From Roseivivax isoporae LMG 25204 (GTDB lineage: Bacteria; Pseudomonadota; Alphaproteobacteria; Rhodobacterales; Rhodobacteraceae), in contig NZ_JAME01000029.1 in assembly GCF_000521865.1 (NCBI RefSeq), positions 1-64,000 of the forward strand: 64,000 bases of DNA, read 5' to 3'. The notes under the pieces are model-generated. The model did no database searches and was not told the origin of the DNA. It saw only the letters and a program-made list of their open reading frames with translations. Below are positions 10,891 to 19,568 of the stretch, in pieces; position 1 is the first letter of the stretch, and the number at the start of each line of letters is the position of its first letter. The position numbers and the translations under genes are program-made.

Positions 10891-11727
10891 ATGAAAGACG
10901 ACCGCAAGAGCCCCTTCCGCGATGCCGGCCGCGACCGCCGCACCGCGCGGGAGGTTCCCGATACGCCCCAGACCCGTTCGCCGTCCTACCGCCTGGCCTT
11001 TGCCGACGACGATTTCCTGTGCCGCCGCGAACTGCGTCCGGTGCGCCTGCAGCTCGAGCTCCTGAAGCCCGAGATGCTGCTCGACGAGCAGGGCATCACG
11101 TCGACCATCGTGCTGTTCGGCGGCGCCCGCATCCCGTCCGAGGCGATCCATGCCCGGACCGAGGCGCTGGGCAGCATGTCGCGCTACTACGAGGAGGCGC
11201 GCGCCTTCGCCATGCGCATGACCGAGAAGTCGCTCGAGACCGGGGGCTCCGAATACGTGATCGTCACCGGCGGCGGCCCGGGCGTGATGGAGGCCGGAAA
11301 CCGCGGCGCGCAGGAGGCGGGCGGGCGGTCCATCGGGCTCAACATCGTGCTGCCGCACGAGCAGGCGCCCAACCCTTACGTGACGCCGGAGCTGGCCTTC
11401 AACTTCCACTACTTCGCGATCCGCAAGATGCATTTCCTGATGCGGGCGCGGGCGGTCTGCGTGTTCCCGGGCGGCTTCGGCACCATGGACGAGCTGTTCG
11501 AGACGCTGACGCTGATCCAGACGGGCCGCATGTGGCGGGTGCCGGTCCTGCTGTTCGGCAAGGAGTTCTGGGAGGGCGTGGTGAACTGGGAGGCGCTGGC
11601 CGAGGCCGGCACGATCAGCCGCGAGGACCTCGACCTCTTCCGCTACGTCGACAACGCCGAGGAGGCGACGGCGCTGATCGAGAACTGGACGCCCGAACCG
11701 CCGCGCGACGGCGTGCCGGGGCGCTGA
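10891..11727 (+). CDS. LOG-family (TIGR00730-type) nucleotide 5'-monophosphate nucleosidase-like protein
   Basis: 278 residues from the ATG at 10891, chosen because an upstream in-frame ATG adds only nine unlikely residues. Family motifs are intact: [16 protein letters not shown] and [12 protein letters not shown] (the PGGxGT signature). The N-terminal ~80 residues before the Rossmann-like core mark the longer bacterial subgroup. Characterised relatives hydrolyse nucleoside 5'-monophosphates, or cytokinin ribotides in plants and associates; old 'lysine decarboxylase' labels are wrong. The gene diverges from dapD and ends 18 bp before the convergent sugar dehydratase gene. Confidence 0.88.
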   Translation: MKDDRKSPFRDAGRDRRTAREVPDTPQTRSPSYRLAFADDDFLCRRELRPVRLQLELLKPEMLLDEQGITSTIVLFGGARIPSEAIHARTEALGSMSRYYEEARAFAMRMTEKSLETGGSEYVIVTGGGPGVMEAGNRGAQEAGGRSIGLNIVLPHEQAPNPYVTPELAFNFHYFAIRKMHFLMRARAVCVFPGGFGTMDELFETLTLIQTGRMWRVPVLLFGKEFWEGVVNWEALAEAGTISREDLDLFRYVDNAEEATALIENWTPEPPRDGVPGR

Positions 11728-11745
11728 CCCGCGCCCCGAACCCGG

Positions 11746-13668
11746 TCAGGACAGGGCGGTGCCGCGCTCGGGCTGCACGGTCTCTTCCTTGGCGCGTTCG
11801 ACCCAGCGCAGGATCACCTGCCGCGCCAGGTCCTCGTCCATCGTGGCGATGGCGCGCTTGAGGTCCTTCATGGCGTTCGCCATCTCGATCTCGGACAGGT
11901 AGCCTTCCTGCGCGCGCAGGATCTTGCTGTGCGGCGTGGTCAGCATGTCGGACGAGATCAGCAGTTCCTCGTGCAGCTTTTCGCCGGGGCGCAGGCCGGT
12001 GATGCGGATCTCGATGTCGCCGTCGGGATTCTCGGCGTCCTTCACCGTGTGGCCGGCACCCTCGATCATCTGGCGGGCGAGCTTCCGGATCGGGACGGGG
12101 TCGCCCATGTCGAGCACGAAGAGGTCGCCGCCCCGCGCGAAGGACCCCGCGAGCAGCACGAGGCGCGCCGCCTCGGAGATCGTCATGAAGTAGCGCGTGA
12201 CGTTGGGATCGGTCAGGGTGACCGGTCCGCCGCGTTCGATCTGTTCCTCGAAGAGAGGGATCACCGATCCCGAGGACCCGAGCACGTTGCCGAAGCGCAC
12301 CATCGAGAATCGCGTCTCGGTCGAGCGGGTGGCGAGGTCCTGGATCACGAGTTCTGCCAGCCGCTTCGACGCGCCCATCACGTTGGTCGGGCGCACGGCC
12401 TTGTCCGAGGAGACGAGGATGAACCGCTCGACGCCCGCGTCGCGCGCCGCGTCGCCCAGCACCTTGGTGCCGATGACGTTGTTGCGCAGGCCGTTCAGGA
12501 CGTTGCACTCGACGAGCGGCACGTGCTTGTAGGCGGCCGCGTGCAGCACGACGTCAATGTCGTGATCGCCGATCACCCGGCGCACCAGCTGGTCGTCGAG
12601 GACGGAGCCCAGGATCGGCACGACGTTCATGGTGCCGCCGATCTCGCGCAGTTCCTTCTCGATCGTGTAGAGCGAGAGTTCAGAATGGTCGAGCAGCACC
12701 ACGCAGTGCGGCCGGCAGGCGATCAGCTGGCGGCAGAGTTCCGACCCGATGGAGCCGCCCGCGCCGGTCACGAGGATGCGGCGGCCGGAATAGGCGTGGC
12801 TGACGCCGGGCAGCTCGGATTCGAGCCGGTTGCGGCCGAGGAGGTCGTCGAGTGCCACCGCGGCGGACCTGCGGCGCATGTCGCCGTGGCCCACGAGTTC
12901 GGCGAAGGACGGCAGCGCGTGCACCTCGCAGCCGATCTTGCGCAGGCCGTGCGCGATGCGCGCCTGCCGCGGCTGGCTGATCGAGGGCATGGCGAGCACG
13001 ACGCGGTCGATGCGGTTCTCGGCAACGAGCGTCTTGATCTTGGAGGGCGCGTAGACGGGAAGGCCCGAGATGCGCAGGGTCTGCAGCGTCGGGTTGTCGT
13101 CTACGAAGGCCACGGGATGCGCGGCATAGTCGCTTTTCAGCGCCGCGACGAGCTGCTGGCCGGTATGGCCGGCGCCGTAGATAAGCACCCGGATGTGCTG
13201 GTGGCCGCGGCGGTAGATCTCGATCAGCCACTGCCGCAGCAGGATCCGCCAGCCGGCGCCGAAGACGAGGAAGAGGAACGCGAAGATCACGAAGACCGCG
13301 ACCGGTAGCGGATGCCCGGCGGCGGCGTTCAGCAGTGCACCGCTCGCCCCGACCGCGACGGCGAAGATGCCGGTCAGGACGATGCCGCGCGTCTCGTAGG
13401 CGTTGAGCTTGATCTTGGGCAGGCCCATGGCGAGCGACACGCCGATGCCGACGAAGCACATGGCGACCGCGAGCGGTGCGAGCGCCGCGAGCGTGGGAAT
13501 GTCGAGCCGTGTCTGGCCATTGAGGGCAAGCGCGAGGCCCACCGTCACGAACGACATCGCCGCGTCCATCAGCAGGAAGGCCAGTTCCTTCTGCTTGCGG
13601 CTCATGGCGGTCACGAGGCGGTAGAGCATGGCATCATCCATTGGGCGCAAGTCTTTGAAAAAGGTCAT
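11746..13668 (-). CDS. Membrane-anchored nucleoside-diphosphate-sugar dehydratase/epimerase (WbpM/CapD type)
   Basis: 640 residues from the ATG at 13668. Four hydrophobic segments (about 20-135) anchor the protein; a first nucleotide-binding domain (VLIYGAGHTGQQLV) follows; the C-terminal half is an extended SDR domain with VTGAGGSIGSELCRQL. As in WbpM and FlaA1, the SDR catalytic tyrosine position is occupied by Met (NVMGASKR). Such proteins make 4-keto-6-deoxy sugars, typically from UDP-GlcNAc, for O-antigen, capsule or glycan synthesis. No other polysaccharide gene is adjacent; an epimerase lies at 29-30 kb. The 353-bp divergent region to asd contains its promoter. Confidence 0.9.
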   Translation of the reverse strand: MTFFKDLRPMDDAMLYRLVTAMSRKQKELAFLLMDAAMSFVTVGLALALNGQTRLDIPTLAALAPLAVAMCFVGIGVSLAMGLPKIKLNAYETRGIVLTGIFAVAVGASGALLNAAAGHPLPVAVFVIFAFLFLVFGAGWRILLRQWLIEIYRRGHQHIRVLIYGAGHTGQQLVAALKSDYAAHPVAFVDDNPTLQTLRISGLPVYAPSKIKTLVAENRIDRVVLAMPSISQPRQARIAHGLRKIGCEVHALPSFAELVGHGDMRRRSAAVALDDLLGRNRLESELPGVSHAYSGRRILVTGAGGSIGSELCRQLIACRPHCVVLLDHSELSLYTIEKELREIGGTMNVVPILGSVLDDQLVRRVIGDHDIDVVLHAAAYKHVPLVECNVLNGLRNNVIGTKVLGDAARDAGVERFILVSSDKAVRPTNVMGASKRLAELVIQDLATRSTETRFSMVRFGNVLGSSGSVIPLFEEQIERGGPVTLTDPNVTRYFMTISEAARLVLLAGSFARGGDLFVLDMGDPVPIRKLARQMIEGAGHTVKDAENPDGDIEIRITGLRPGEKLHEELLISSDMLTTPHSKILRAQEGYLSEIEMANAMKDLKRAIATMDEDLARQVILRWVERAKEETVQPERGTALS

Positions 13669-14021
13669 GGGCCTAAGCGTGATCGAGCGTGCTGAGCCGA
13701 ATGGTACCCTGCCACCCAATTCATGAACATGAACGTTGCCAACCCAAAATTCCGCTGAGGGGCGCTCAACATATACGCCTTCGCCGTTTCTTTGGACAAG
13801 CGCGCCATGCTGCAATTGCAAAATGGCGGGGAGTGTTCGGCGGATTCCCGCCGAAATTGTGTGCATCCGCCGCGGATCCGTGCCGCGATTCGCGCCGCGC
13901 GACCGCGGGCATTCCTCCCTTTCCGATGCCGCGACGCTCATGTAAACGGCTCTGGACCGGGGCGGACCGCGCGCGGGACGTCGTTTCGCGCCGCCGCCCC
14001 CGCAGAACAAGGGAGCCGATC
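13669..14021. promoter_or_regulatory. 353-bp divergent control region between sugar dehydratase gene and asd
   Basis: No convincing gene. The part nearest the dehydratase gene (13690-13830) is unusually AT-rich for this genome, contains the perfect palindromes TTCATGAA and TGCAATTGCA (13811-13820), and probably holds that gene's promoter. A perfect hairpin TTCGGCGG-attc-CCGCCGAA occupies 13836-13855. The asd ribosome-binding site GGGAG is at 14011-14015, 6 bp before its start. Confidence 0.45.
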
Positions 14022-15044
14022 ATGGGTTACAAGGTTGTCGTCGCGGGTGCCACCGGAAACGTGGGCCGCGAAATGCTGAACATCCTCGCCGAGCGCGAGT
14101 TTCCGGTCGACGAGATCGCGGTGCTCGCGTCGCGGCGGTCGCTGGGAACCGAGGTGAGCTACGGGGACCGCACGCTCAAGACGCAGGACCTCGACACGTT
14201 CGACTTCACCGGCTGGGACATGGCGCTGTTCGCGATCGGCTCGGATGCGACCAAGACCTATGCGCCCAAGGCCGCCGCGGCGGGCTGCGTCGTGATCGAC
14301 AACTCGTCGCTCTATCGCTACGACCCGGACGTGCCGCTGGTGGTGCCCGAGGTGAACCCCGAAGCGGTCGAGGGTTACGCCAAGAAGAACATCATCGCGA
14401 ACCCCAACTGCTCGACCGCGCAGATGGTCGTGGCGCTGAAGCCGCTGCATGACCGCGCCCGGATCAAGCGCGTCGTTGTGTCCACCTACCAGTCGGTGTC
14501 GGGCGCCGGGAAGGCGGGCATGGACGAGCTCTGGGACCAGACCAAGGCCGTCTACAACCCCACCGCTGACGTGAAGCCGTCGAAATTCCAGAAGCAGATC
14601 GCCTTCAACGTGATCCCGCATATCGACGTCTTCATGGAGGACGGATCCACCAAGGAAGAGTGGAAGATGGTGGCCGAGACGAAGAAGATCGTCGATCCCT
14701 CCATCCGGCTCACCGCGACCTGCGTGCGCGTGCCCGTCTTCGTCGGCCATGCCGAGGCGATCAACATCGAGTTCGAGGAATTCCTCGACGAGGACGAGGC
14801 ACGCGACATCCTGCGCGAGGCCCCGGGCATCATGGTGATCGACAAGCGCGAGGACGGCGGCTACGTCACCCCGATCGAATGCGTGGGCGACTTCGCGACC
14901 TTCATCAGCCGCATCCGGCAGGATTCCACCATCGAGAACGGGCTGAACCTCTGGTGCGTGTCGGACAACCTGCGCAAGGGCGCGGCGCTCAACGCCGTGC
15001 AGATCGCCGAGACGCTGGGCAACCGGGTGCTCAAGAAGGGCTGA
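14022..15044 (+). CDS. asd: Aspartate-semialdehyde dehydrogenase
   Basis: Reduces aspartyl-4-phosphate to the semialdehyde, the branch point to DAP/lysine, methionine and threonine. 340 residues from the ATG at 14022, preceded by GGGAG. NADP-binding VVVAGATGNVGREML at the N-terminus; catalytic Cys130 in NPNCSTAQM; substrate-binding RVPVFVGHAEAINIEF with the conserved His; C-terminal NAVQIAETL. Motifs are those of the Gram-negative bacterial Asd. Together with dapD, dapE and lysA in this window it covers much of the lysine route, though the genes are scattered. Confidence 0.96.
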   Translation: MGYKVVVAGATGNVGREMLNILAEREFPVDEIAVLASRRSLGTEVSYGDRTLKTQDLDTFDFTGWDMALFAIGSDATKTYAPKAAAAGCVVIDNSSLYRYDPDVPLVVPEVNPEAVEGYAKKNIIANPNCSTAQMVVALKPLHDRARIKRVVVSTYQSVSGAGKAGMDELWDQTKAVYNPTADVKPSKFQKQIAFNVIPHIDVFMEDGSTKEEWKMVAETKKIVDPSIRLTATCVRVPVFVGHAEAINIEFEEFLDEDEARDILREAPGIMVIDKREDGGYVTPIECVGDFATFISRIRQDSTIENGLNLWCVSDNLRKGAALNAVQIAETLGNRVLKKG

Positions 15045-15073
15045 TCGCGGGCGAATCGTCCAAGGAAATCCGG

Positions 15074-15104
15074 GAAGGCGCGTCGCCGCGGGCGGCGCGC
15101 CTTC
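15074..15104 (+). terminator. Hairpin after asd
   Basis: GAAGGCGCG and CGCGCCTTC form a perfect 9-bp stem, continued inside by CGCC/GGCG around GCG. It lies 29 bp after the asd stop. The following bases (TGCGTTCCTG) are only mildly T-rich. Confidence 0.5.
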
Positions 15105-15202
15105 TGCGTTCCTGCAGTTGGGGGTTGCACCGCGATACTGCCCGGCACGCAGCCCGCGTGGCGTCGTCCGCGCGCCGCCCGCAGGGCCCGGGGGATTGTG
15201 TC

Positions 15203-15241
15203 GCCGCGGCCACGAAATCCTGCGCCTGCGCGGCCTTTTTT
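15203..15241 (+). terminator. Second terminator-like hairpin with T tract
   Basis: GCCGCG pairs with CGCGGC across a 20-nt loop and is followed by C and six Ts (15236-15241). It is a classical Rho-independent layout, shielding the next gene from asd transcription. Between the two hairpins (15105-15202) I see no gene. Confidence 0.5.
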
Positions 15242-15262
15242 CAAGGTCGGCGGATCCTGACT

Positions 15263-15290
15263 TTGAAAGGGTCCGGTCCGGACATATTCT
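15263..15290 (+). promoter_or_regulatory. Sigma70-type promoter with 13-bp palindrome in the spacer
   Basis: TTGAAA (15263-15268) and TATTCT (15285-15290) are 16 bp apart. The spacer is almost filled by GTCCGGTCCGGAC (15271-15283), a perfect inverted repeat around a central T. This looks like a repressible promoter for the small gene that starts at 15352. The binding protein is unknown. Confidence 0.5.
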
Positions 15291-15351
15291 GGGCGGATAG
15301 ATTGCTAATGCATTGAATCAGGACATTTGAACGGTGCTCAGGGTGATCGGA

Positions 15352-15672
15352 ATGGCACAACACACGAAACCGAACGATGCGGATGCGGGGCTGCCCCATC
15401 CGCTGGACCACGAAAGCCGCGCGCTGCTGGTGCGCTGCCTCGCGCCGATCCTGTCGGCGGCCAGCGACTGGGCGGGACTGTCCGCGCGGCTCGCCGCAAA
15501 GGGCTATCGGCTGCATTTCCGCGCCGGGCGGCTCGTGATCGTGGACACCATGTCCGAGCAGCCGGTCTGCACCGGCGCCGACATCGGCGTGCCGATGCAG
15601 ACGCTGGTCGGGCGGCTCGGCCGTCCGGTGATCCGCGCCGGCCGCGACGGGACGTCGGGCAGCCTCGCCTGA
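15352..15672 (+). CDS. Small hypothetical protein, 106 residues
   Basis: Begins MAQHTKPNDADAGLPHPLDH and contains one amphipathic helix region followed by RLHFRAGRLVIVDTMSEQP, which looks like a small alpha/beta fold. No signal peptide or membrane segment. I do not recognise the family. The ATG at 15352 is preferred over a GTG 18 bp upstream. The gene has its own candidate promoter and is isolated from asd by two hairpins; it ends 17 bp before the convergent carbonic anhydrase gene. Composition is protein-like, not Arg-rich as in shadow frames. Confidence 0.6.
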   Translation: MAQHTKPNDADAGLPHPLDHESRALLVRCLAPILSAASDWAGLSARLAAKGYRLHFRAGRLVIVDTMSEQPVCTGADIGVPMQTLVGRLGRPVIRAGRDGTSGSLA

Positions 15673-15689
15673 GCCGGCGCGGTCCGGGG

Positions 15690-16340
15690 TCAGACCGGCA
15701 CGAAGCGCCGCTCGACGGCGTCGAAATATTCGAGTTCCCCGGCGCCGATCTCGGTCCAGAGGCCATGCAGGCTCAGCGTGCGCGCCTCGACCGCGCTGCG
15801 CACGAACGGGAACGTCATCAGGTTCTCGAGGCTGACCAGCACCGCCTCCTTCTCGAGCGCACGCGCCTGGTCGGCCTCGGGCACGATGTCCTTCACGCGG
15901 GCATAGCCCGGACGCAGAAGGTCCATCCAGCGGCCGACGAAGCTCGATTGCTCCTCGAGTTCGGGCGCGCGGCCCGCGCACATGTCGAGGCAGCCCTGCA
16001 CGCCCCCGCAGCGCGAATGGCCGAGCACGATCAGGTGCGACACCTCGAGCGCCGTCACCGCGTATTCGAGCGCCGCCGAGGTGCCGTGCTGCGCGCCGTC
16101 CGGCTGGTGCGGCGGCACCAGGTTCGCGATGTTGCGGTGGATGAAGAACTCGCCTGAATCCGCGCCGAAGATCGAGGTCACGTGCACGCGGCTGTCGCAG
16201 CAGGAGATCACCATCGACCGTGGACGCTGGCCCTCTGACGCGAGCCTGCGGTACCAGCTGCTGTTCTCGGCAAAGGTCGTTGCCTTCCATCCGTGGTAAC
16301 GCTGGACCAGCAGGCTTGGCAGGGGCTTGGCGTGCTGCAT
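15690..16340 (-). CDS. Beta-class carbonic anhydrase
   Basis: Interconverts CO2 and bicarbonate. 216 residues from the ATG at 16340. The zinc site is visible: Cys47 in the CxDSR motif CCDSR, His108 and Cys111 in LGHSRCGG, with the Asp49/Arg51 dyad. GEFFIHRNIANLVPP is the conserved loop following the active site. Length and motifs fit the bacterial/plant beta family. It is a single gene, divergent from the small gene that starts at 16485. Confidence 0.95.
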   Translation of the reverse strand: MQHAKPLPSLLVQRYHGWKATTFAENSSWYRRLASEGQRPRSMVISCCDSRVHVTSIFGADSGEFFIHRNIANLVPPHQPDGAQHGTSAALEYAVTALEVSHLIVLGHSRCGGVQGCLDMCAGRAPELEEQSSFVGRWMDLLRPGYARVKDIVPEADQARALEKEAVLVSLENLMTFPFVRSAVEARTLSLHGLWTEIGAGELEYFDAVERRFVPV

Positions 16341-16484
16341 TCTGGTCTCCGTGACTGGCTCGGGGGATCCGATACGACCGATTTGGGCCGATTTCGAGGG
16401 AAAAGGCATGTGCGCATCAACGTTTCGGGAAGCGTGATGCGCCAGTCTGCGTTCCGGGTGCGGGGTGCGTGGAGGGTATTCGGA

Positions 16485-16865
16485 ATGGAGGTCGTGACGT
16501 TTCCGGCGCCGGATGAGGCCGTCCGTCTGGACGCCGAGCGGCTGCGCCGCCTCTGCCGGCGCGAGGACCCGCGCCACGCGGAGGAGATCGTGTGCCGCAT
16601 GATGGAGGAGGTCGCGCTGCTCCTCGCCGAGATCGAGCGCCGCTGGCAGGACGAGGACTGGATGGGCATGCACCTGCGGCTCCTCGAACTGGACGCGCGG
16701 GCGGAAACGCTGGGCATGGTGGCCCTGTCGCGGACCGGCACGGCGGTCCGCACCTGCCTCGCGGGCGGCGACGCGGTTGCCTTGTCCGCCACGCTCGCGC
16801 GGCTGCTGCGGGTCGGGGAACGCTCGCTGATGGCGGTGTGGGATCGGCAGGACCTGATGCCCTGA
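16485..16865 (+). CDS. Small helical hypothetical protein, 126 residues
   Basis: Nearly all-helical sequence (LDAERLRRLCRRED, AEEIVCRMMEEVALLLAEIE) without signal peptide or membrane segment. I do not recognise the family. The start at 16485 is preferred because GGAGG lies 9 bp upstream; an in-frame ATG at 16437 with GGGAAG upstream is the alternative. The pattern of several amphipathic helices resembles four-helix-bundle signalling or scaffold proteins, but no phosphotransfer His motif is evident. It lies between carbonic anhydrase and the aminopeptidase gene. Confidence 0.55.
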   Translation: MEVVTFPAPDEAVRLDAERLRRLCRREDPRHAEEIVCRMMEEVALLLAEIERRWQDEDWMGMHLRLLELDARAETLGMVALSRTGTAVRTCLAGGDAVALSATLARLLRVGERSLMAVWDRQDLMP

Positions 16866-16943
16866 GAGGGGCACGGGGGCTCCCCTTGCAGCCGGCGGCG
16901 CGGCGCGTAGGGTGGCCGCGACAGCCGGCACGAGGAGACCCCG

Positions 16944-18335
16944 ATGACACCGACCTTTGCCGCGGCGGATGCCGAGGCGCTTCCGCTGCACGTGATCGAA
17001 CAGGGCGGCGTGGACGCCTGGGCCGAGGCGCAGCCCGAGCCGGTCCGTGCCTGGGTCGCGGCGTCGGGGTTCACCGGGGCGCTGAACACCGCGCTCGCCA
17101 TCCCGGGCGAGGGTGGCGCACCCGCCATGGCGCTCGCGGGCTACGGCACGCCCGCGCAGCGTGCGCGGACGCGGTTCGCACTGGCGGGCGCGCTGCCCGC
17201 ACTGCCGCCGGGCACATGGCGCATCGCGTCGGGCCTGCCCGAGGCCGACGCCCCGCGCGAGGCGCTGGGCTGGCTGCTCGCGGGATACCGGTTCGACCGC
17301 TACAAGGCGCAGGATGCCCGGCATCCGGGGCTCGTCGCGCCCGAGGGGCTCGATGCGGCGCGGATCGAGATCCTCGCCGCGGCCGAGACGCTGACCCGCG
17401 ACCTCGTGAACACGCCCGCCGCGGACATGGGGCCGGCCGAACTGCAGGCCGCCTGCGAGAGGCTCGCGGCCGATCATGGCGCGCGGGTCGAGACGGTGAC
17501 CGGCGAGGCGCTGCTCGAGCGGAACTTTCCGATGATCCACGCGGTCGGCCGGGCGGCGGCCGCGCATGCCGCGCCGCGGCTCATGGACCTGCGCTGGGGG
17601 GACGCGGGCCCGCGGCTCACGCTGGTCGGCAAGGGCGTCTGCTTCGACACCGGGGGGCTCAACCTCAAGCCCGGCGCCTCGATGGGACTGATGAAGAAGG
17701 ACATGGGCGGGGCCGCGAACGTGCTGGGGCTCGCGCAGGCGATCATGGCGCTGGGGCTGAAGGTGCGGCTGCGCGTCCTGATCCCGGCGGTCGAGAATGC
17801 GGTGTCCGGCGCGAGCTTCCGTCCCGGCGATATCCTGACCTCGCGCAAGGGCCTGAGCGTGGAGATCAACAACACGGACGCGGAGGGGCGGCTCGTGCTC
17901 GCCGACGCGCTGGCCTTCGCCGACGAGGAGATGCCGGACCTGATCGTGTCGATGGCGACGCTGACCGGGGCGGCGCGCGTGGCGGTCGGTCCCGACCTCG
18001 CGCCGTTCTACGCCACCGAGGACCGGCTTGCCGAGGCGCTGCAGGCGGCCGCGGGGCCTGCCGCCGATCCGGTCTGGCGCATGCCCTTCCACGAGCCCTA
18101 CGAGGCGATGATCGAGCCCGGCATCGCCGATCTCGACAACGCGCCCTCGGGCGGCTTCGCCGGGTCGATCACGGCGGCGCTGTTCCTGCGCCGCTTCGTG
18201 ACCGCGACGCCGGCCTATGCCCATTTCGACATCTATTCCTGGCAGCCCGCGGCGGCGCCGGGGCGCCCCAAGGGCGGGCTCGGGCAGGGGCCGCGCGCGA
18301 TCCTGGGCGCGCTGCCGGGGATCCTGGGGCTGTGA
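16944..18335 (+). CDS. Leucyl aminopeptidase family (M17) protein
   Basis: Cytosolic metallo-aminopeptidase, 463 residues. The dinuclear metal site motifs are complete: LVGKGVCFDTGGLNLKP with the ligand Asp and catalytic Lys, and the signature NNTDAEGRLVLADAL about 80 residues later. The N-terminal macro-like domain is shorter than in E. coli PepA. The stop overlaps the GTG start of the next gene (GTGA), so the two are translationally coupled. Pairing an M17 peptidase with an NlpC/P60 hydrolase suggests wall-peptide recycling, which is inference. Confidence 0.93.
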   Translation: MTPTFAAADAEALPLHVIEQGGVDAWAEAQPEPVRAWVAASGFTGALNTALAIPGEGGAPAMALAGYGTPAQRARTRFALAGALPALPPGTWRIASGLPEADAPREALGWLLAGYRFDRYKAQDARHPGLVAPEGLDAARIEILAAAETLTRDLVNTPAADMGPAELQAACERLAADHGARVETVTGEALLERNFPMIHAVGRAAAAHAAPRLMDLRWGDAGPRLTLVGKGVCFDTGGLNLKPGASMGLMKKDMGGAANVLGLAQAIMALGLKVRLRVLIPAVENAVSGASFRPGDILTSRKGLSVEINNTDAEGRLVLADALAFADEEMPDLIVSMATLTGAARVAVGPDLAPFYATEDRLAEALQAAAGPAADPVWRMPFHEPYEAMIEPGIADLDNAPSGGFAGSITAALFLRRFVTATPAYAHFDIYSWQPAAAPGRPKGGLGQGPRAILGALPGILGL

Positions 18336-19174
18336 CCGACCGCCGGCGCCTTGCCGCGAACGGCCGCGTGGCCGCGGCGCATCTCGAGGGCACCGTACCG
18401 TCCGAAGCCTATGTCGAGGGCACGCCCCAGGTGGTGACGGCAGGCGTCGCGGACCTGATGCGCGCGCCGGAGGGGCCGCGGGACCGGCAGCTTCTGGCGG
18501 GGGCCGAGGTCACAGTCTACGAGCGGCGCGACGGCTGGGCCTTCGTCGCGGCGCGGGCGGACGGCTATGTGGGCTACGTGCGCGAGACCGCGCTGGGCAC
18601 GCCCGGCCTGCCGGCGACGCATCGGGTGGCGGTGCGGGCCACGCATGTCTACCCGGCGCCCGACTTCAAGCGGCAGGAGGTGGCGACGCTCAGCCTGAAC
18701 GCGCGGCTCGCGGTGACGGGCGGTGGCGGGCGGTTTCTCGAGACGCCGGCGGGCCACGTTCCGGCGGCGCATCTCGCGCCGCTCGATGCGCCCGAGGCCG
18801 ACCCGGTCGCGGTGGCGGAACGGCTGATCGGCACGCCCTATCTTTGGGGCGGGAACTCCGCCTTCGGGATCGACTGTTCGGGGCTCGTGCAGGCGGGGCT
18901 GTCCGCGTGCGGGATCGCCTGCCCGGGCGACAGCGACCAGCAGGAGGCCGAACTGGGCGAGAGCCTGGCGGAGGACGTGCCGCTGCGGCGCGGGGACCTC
19001 CTGTTCTGGGCGGGGCACGTCGCGTGGGTGGCGGGGCCGGATCTGATCCTGCATGCCAACGCCCATGCCATGGCGGTGTCGTTCGAGCCGATGGCCGCGG
19101 CGCTGGCGCGGATCGAAGGGCAGGGCGACGGGCCGGTGACGCGCCGCGCGCGGGTCATTCCACCGCGCGGATGA
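18332..19174 (+). CDS. NlpC/P60 (C40) cell-wall peptidase with SH3-like domains
   Basis: 280 residues from the GTG at 18332, which overlaps the stop of the aminopeptidase gene. Two bacterial SH3-type segments (about 45-165) precede the C40 catalytic domain. That domain has YLWGGNSAFGIDCSGLVQ with the catalytic Cys, GDLLFWAGHVAWV with the His, and ILHANAHAMAV. Such enzymes cut gamma-D-Glu-DAP-type bonds in peptidoglycan or recycled muropeptides. There is no N-terminal signal peptide, which together with coupling to a cytosolic aminopeptidase favours an intracellular recycling role. The 3' end overlaps the convergent DUF2794 gene by 20 bp. Confidence 0.88.
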   Translation: MTDRRRLAANGRVAAAHLEGTVPSEAYVEGTPQVVTAGVADLMRAPEGPRDRQLLAGAEVTVYERRDGWAFVAARADGYVGYVRETALGTPGLPATHRVAVRATHVYPAPDFKRQEVATLSLNARLAVTGGGGRFLETPAGHVPAAHLAPLDAPEADPVAVAERLIGTPYLWGGNSAFGIDCSGLVQAGLSACGIACPGDSDQQEAELGESLAEDVPLRRGDLLFWAGHVAWVAGPDLILHANAHAMAVSFEPMAAALARIEGQGDGPVTRRARVIPPRG

Positions 19175-19496
19175 GCTTGCGTTCGAGGACCCGCAGCACG
19201 GTGCGCAGCTCGTGCCCGCGCTTGAGGATCTGCCCGTCCATGCCGACGACGGCGTACTGGCCCTGTTTCGCGCGCAGGCGGGGGCGTTTCTCGATCCGGT
19301 AGAGCGGCTGTTCCGCGGTGCGCCGGAAGATCGAGAAGATCGCGGCGTCGCGCAGGGACGAGATGCCGTAGTCGCGCCACTCGCCGGCGGCCACCATGCG
19401 CCCGTAGAGGGCGAGGATCTCGTTCAGCTCCTGTCGCTGGAACATGACCGTCTCGGGGCGGGACGGCCCGGCGGGGAAGGCGGAGATCTGGTTCAT
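19155..19496 (-). CDS. DUF2794 domain protein
   Basis: 113 residues; VMFQRQELNEILALYGRMVAAGEWRDY followed by FSIFRRTAEQPLYRIEK is characteristic of the alphaproteobacterial DUF2794 family, whose function is unknown. No signal peptide; the protein is basic at its C-terminal end. It overlaps tail to tail with the NlpC/P60 gene and lies just downstream of imuB on the same strand (72-bp gap). Confidence 0.85.
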   Translation of the reverse strand: MNQISAFPAGPSRPETVMFQRQELNEILALYGRMVAAGEWRDYGISSLRDAAIFSIFRRTAEQPLYRIEKRPRLRAKQGQYAVVGMDGQILKRGHELRTVLRVLERKLIRAVE

Positions 19497-19568
19497 TCCG
19501 GAAAAGTGCGCGCCGCGGGCCGCGAAATCAAGCCTGACGGGCCGGGGAGCGCACCGCGCGGCGACCGG

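Noticed and set aside
10891-11727. Lysine decarboxylase label for the LOG-family gene
   Set aside because: The PGGxGT motif family has no PLP-lysine site; the old label is a known misannotation.
13736-13945. Short plus-strand open frame in the asd upstream region
   Set aside because: No ribosome-binding site and no protein-like pattern; the region is better read as control sequence.
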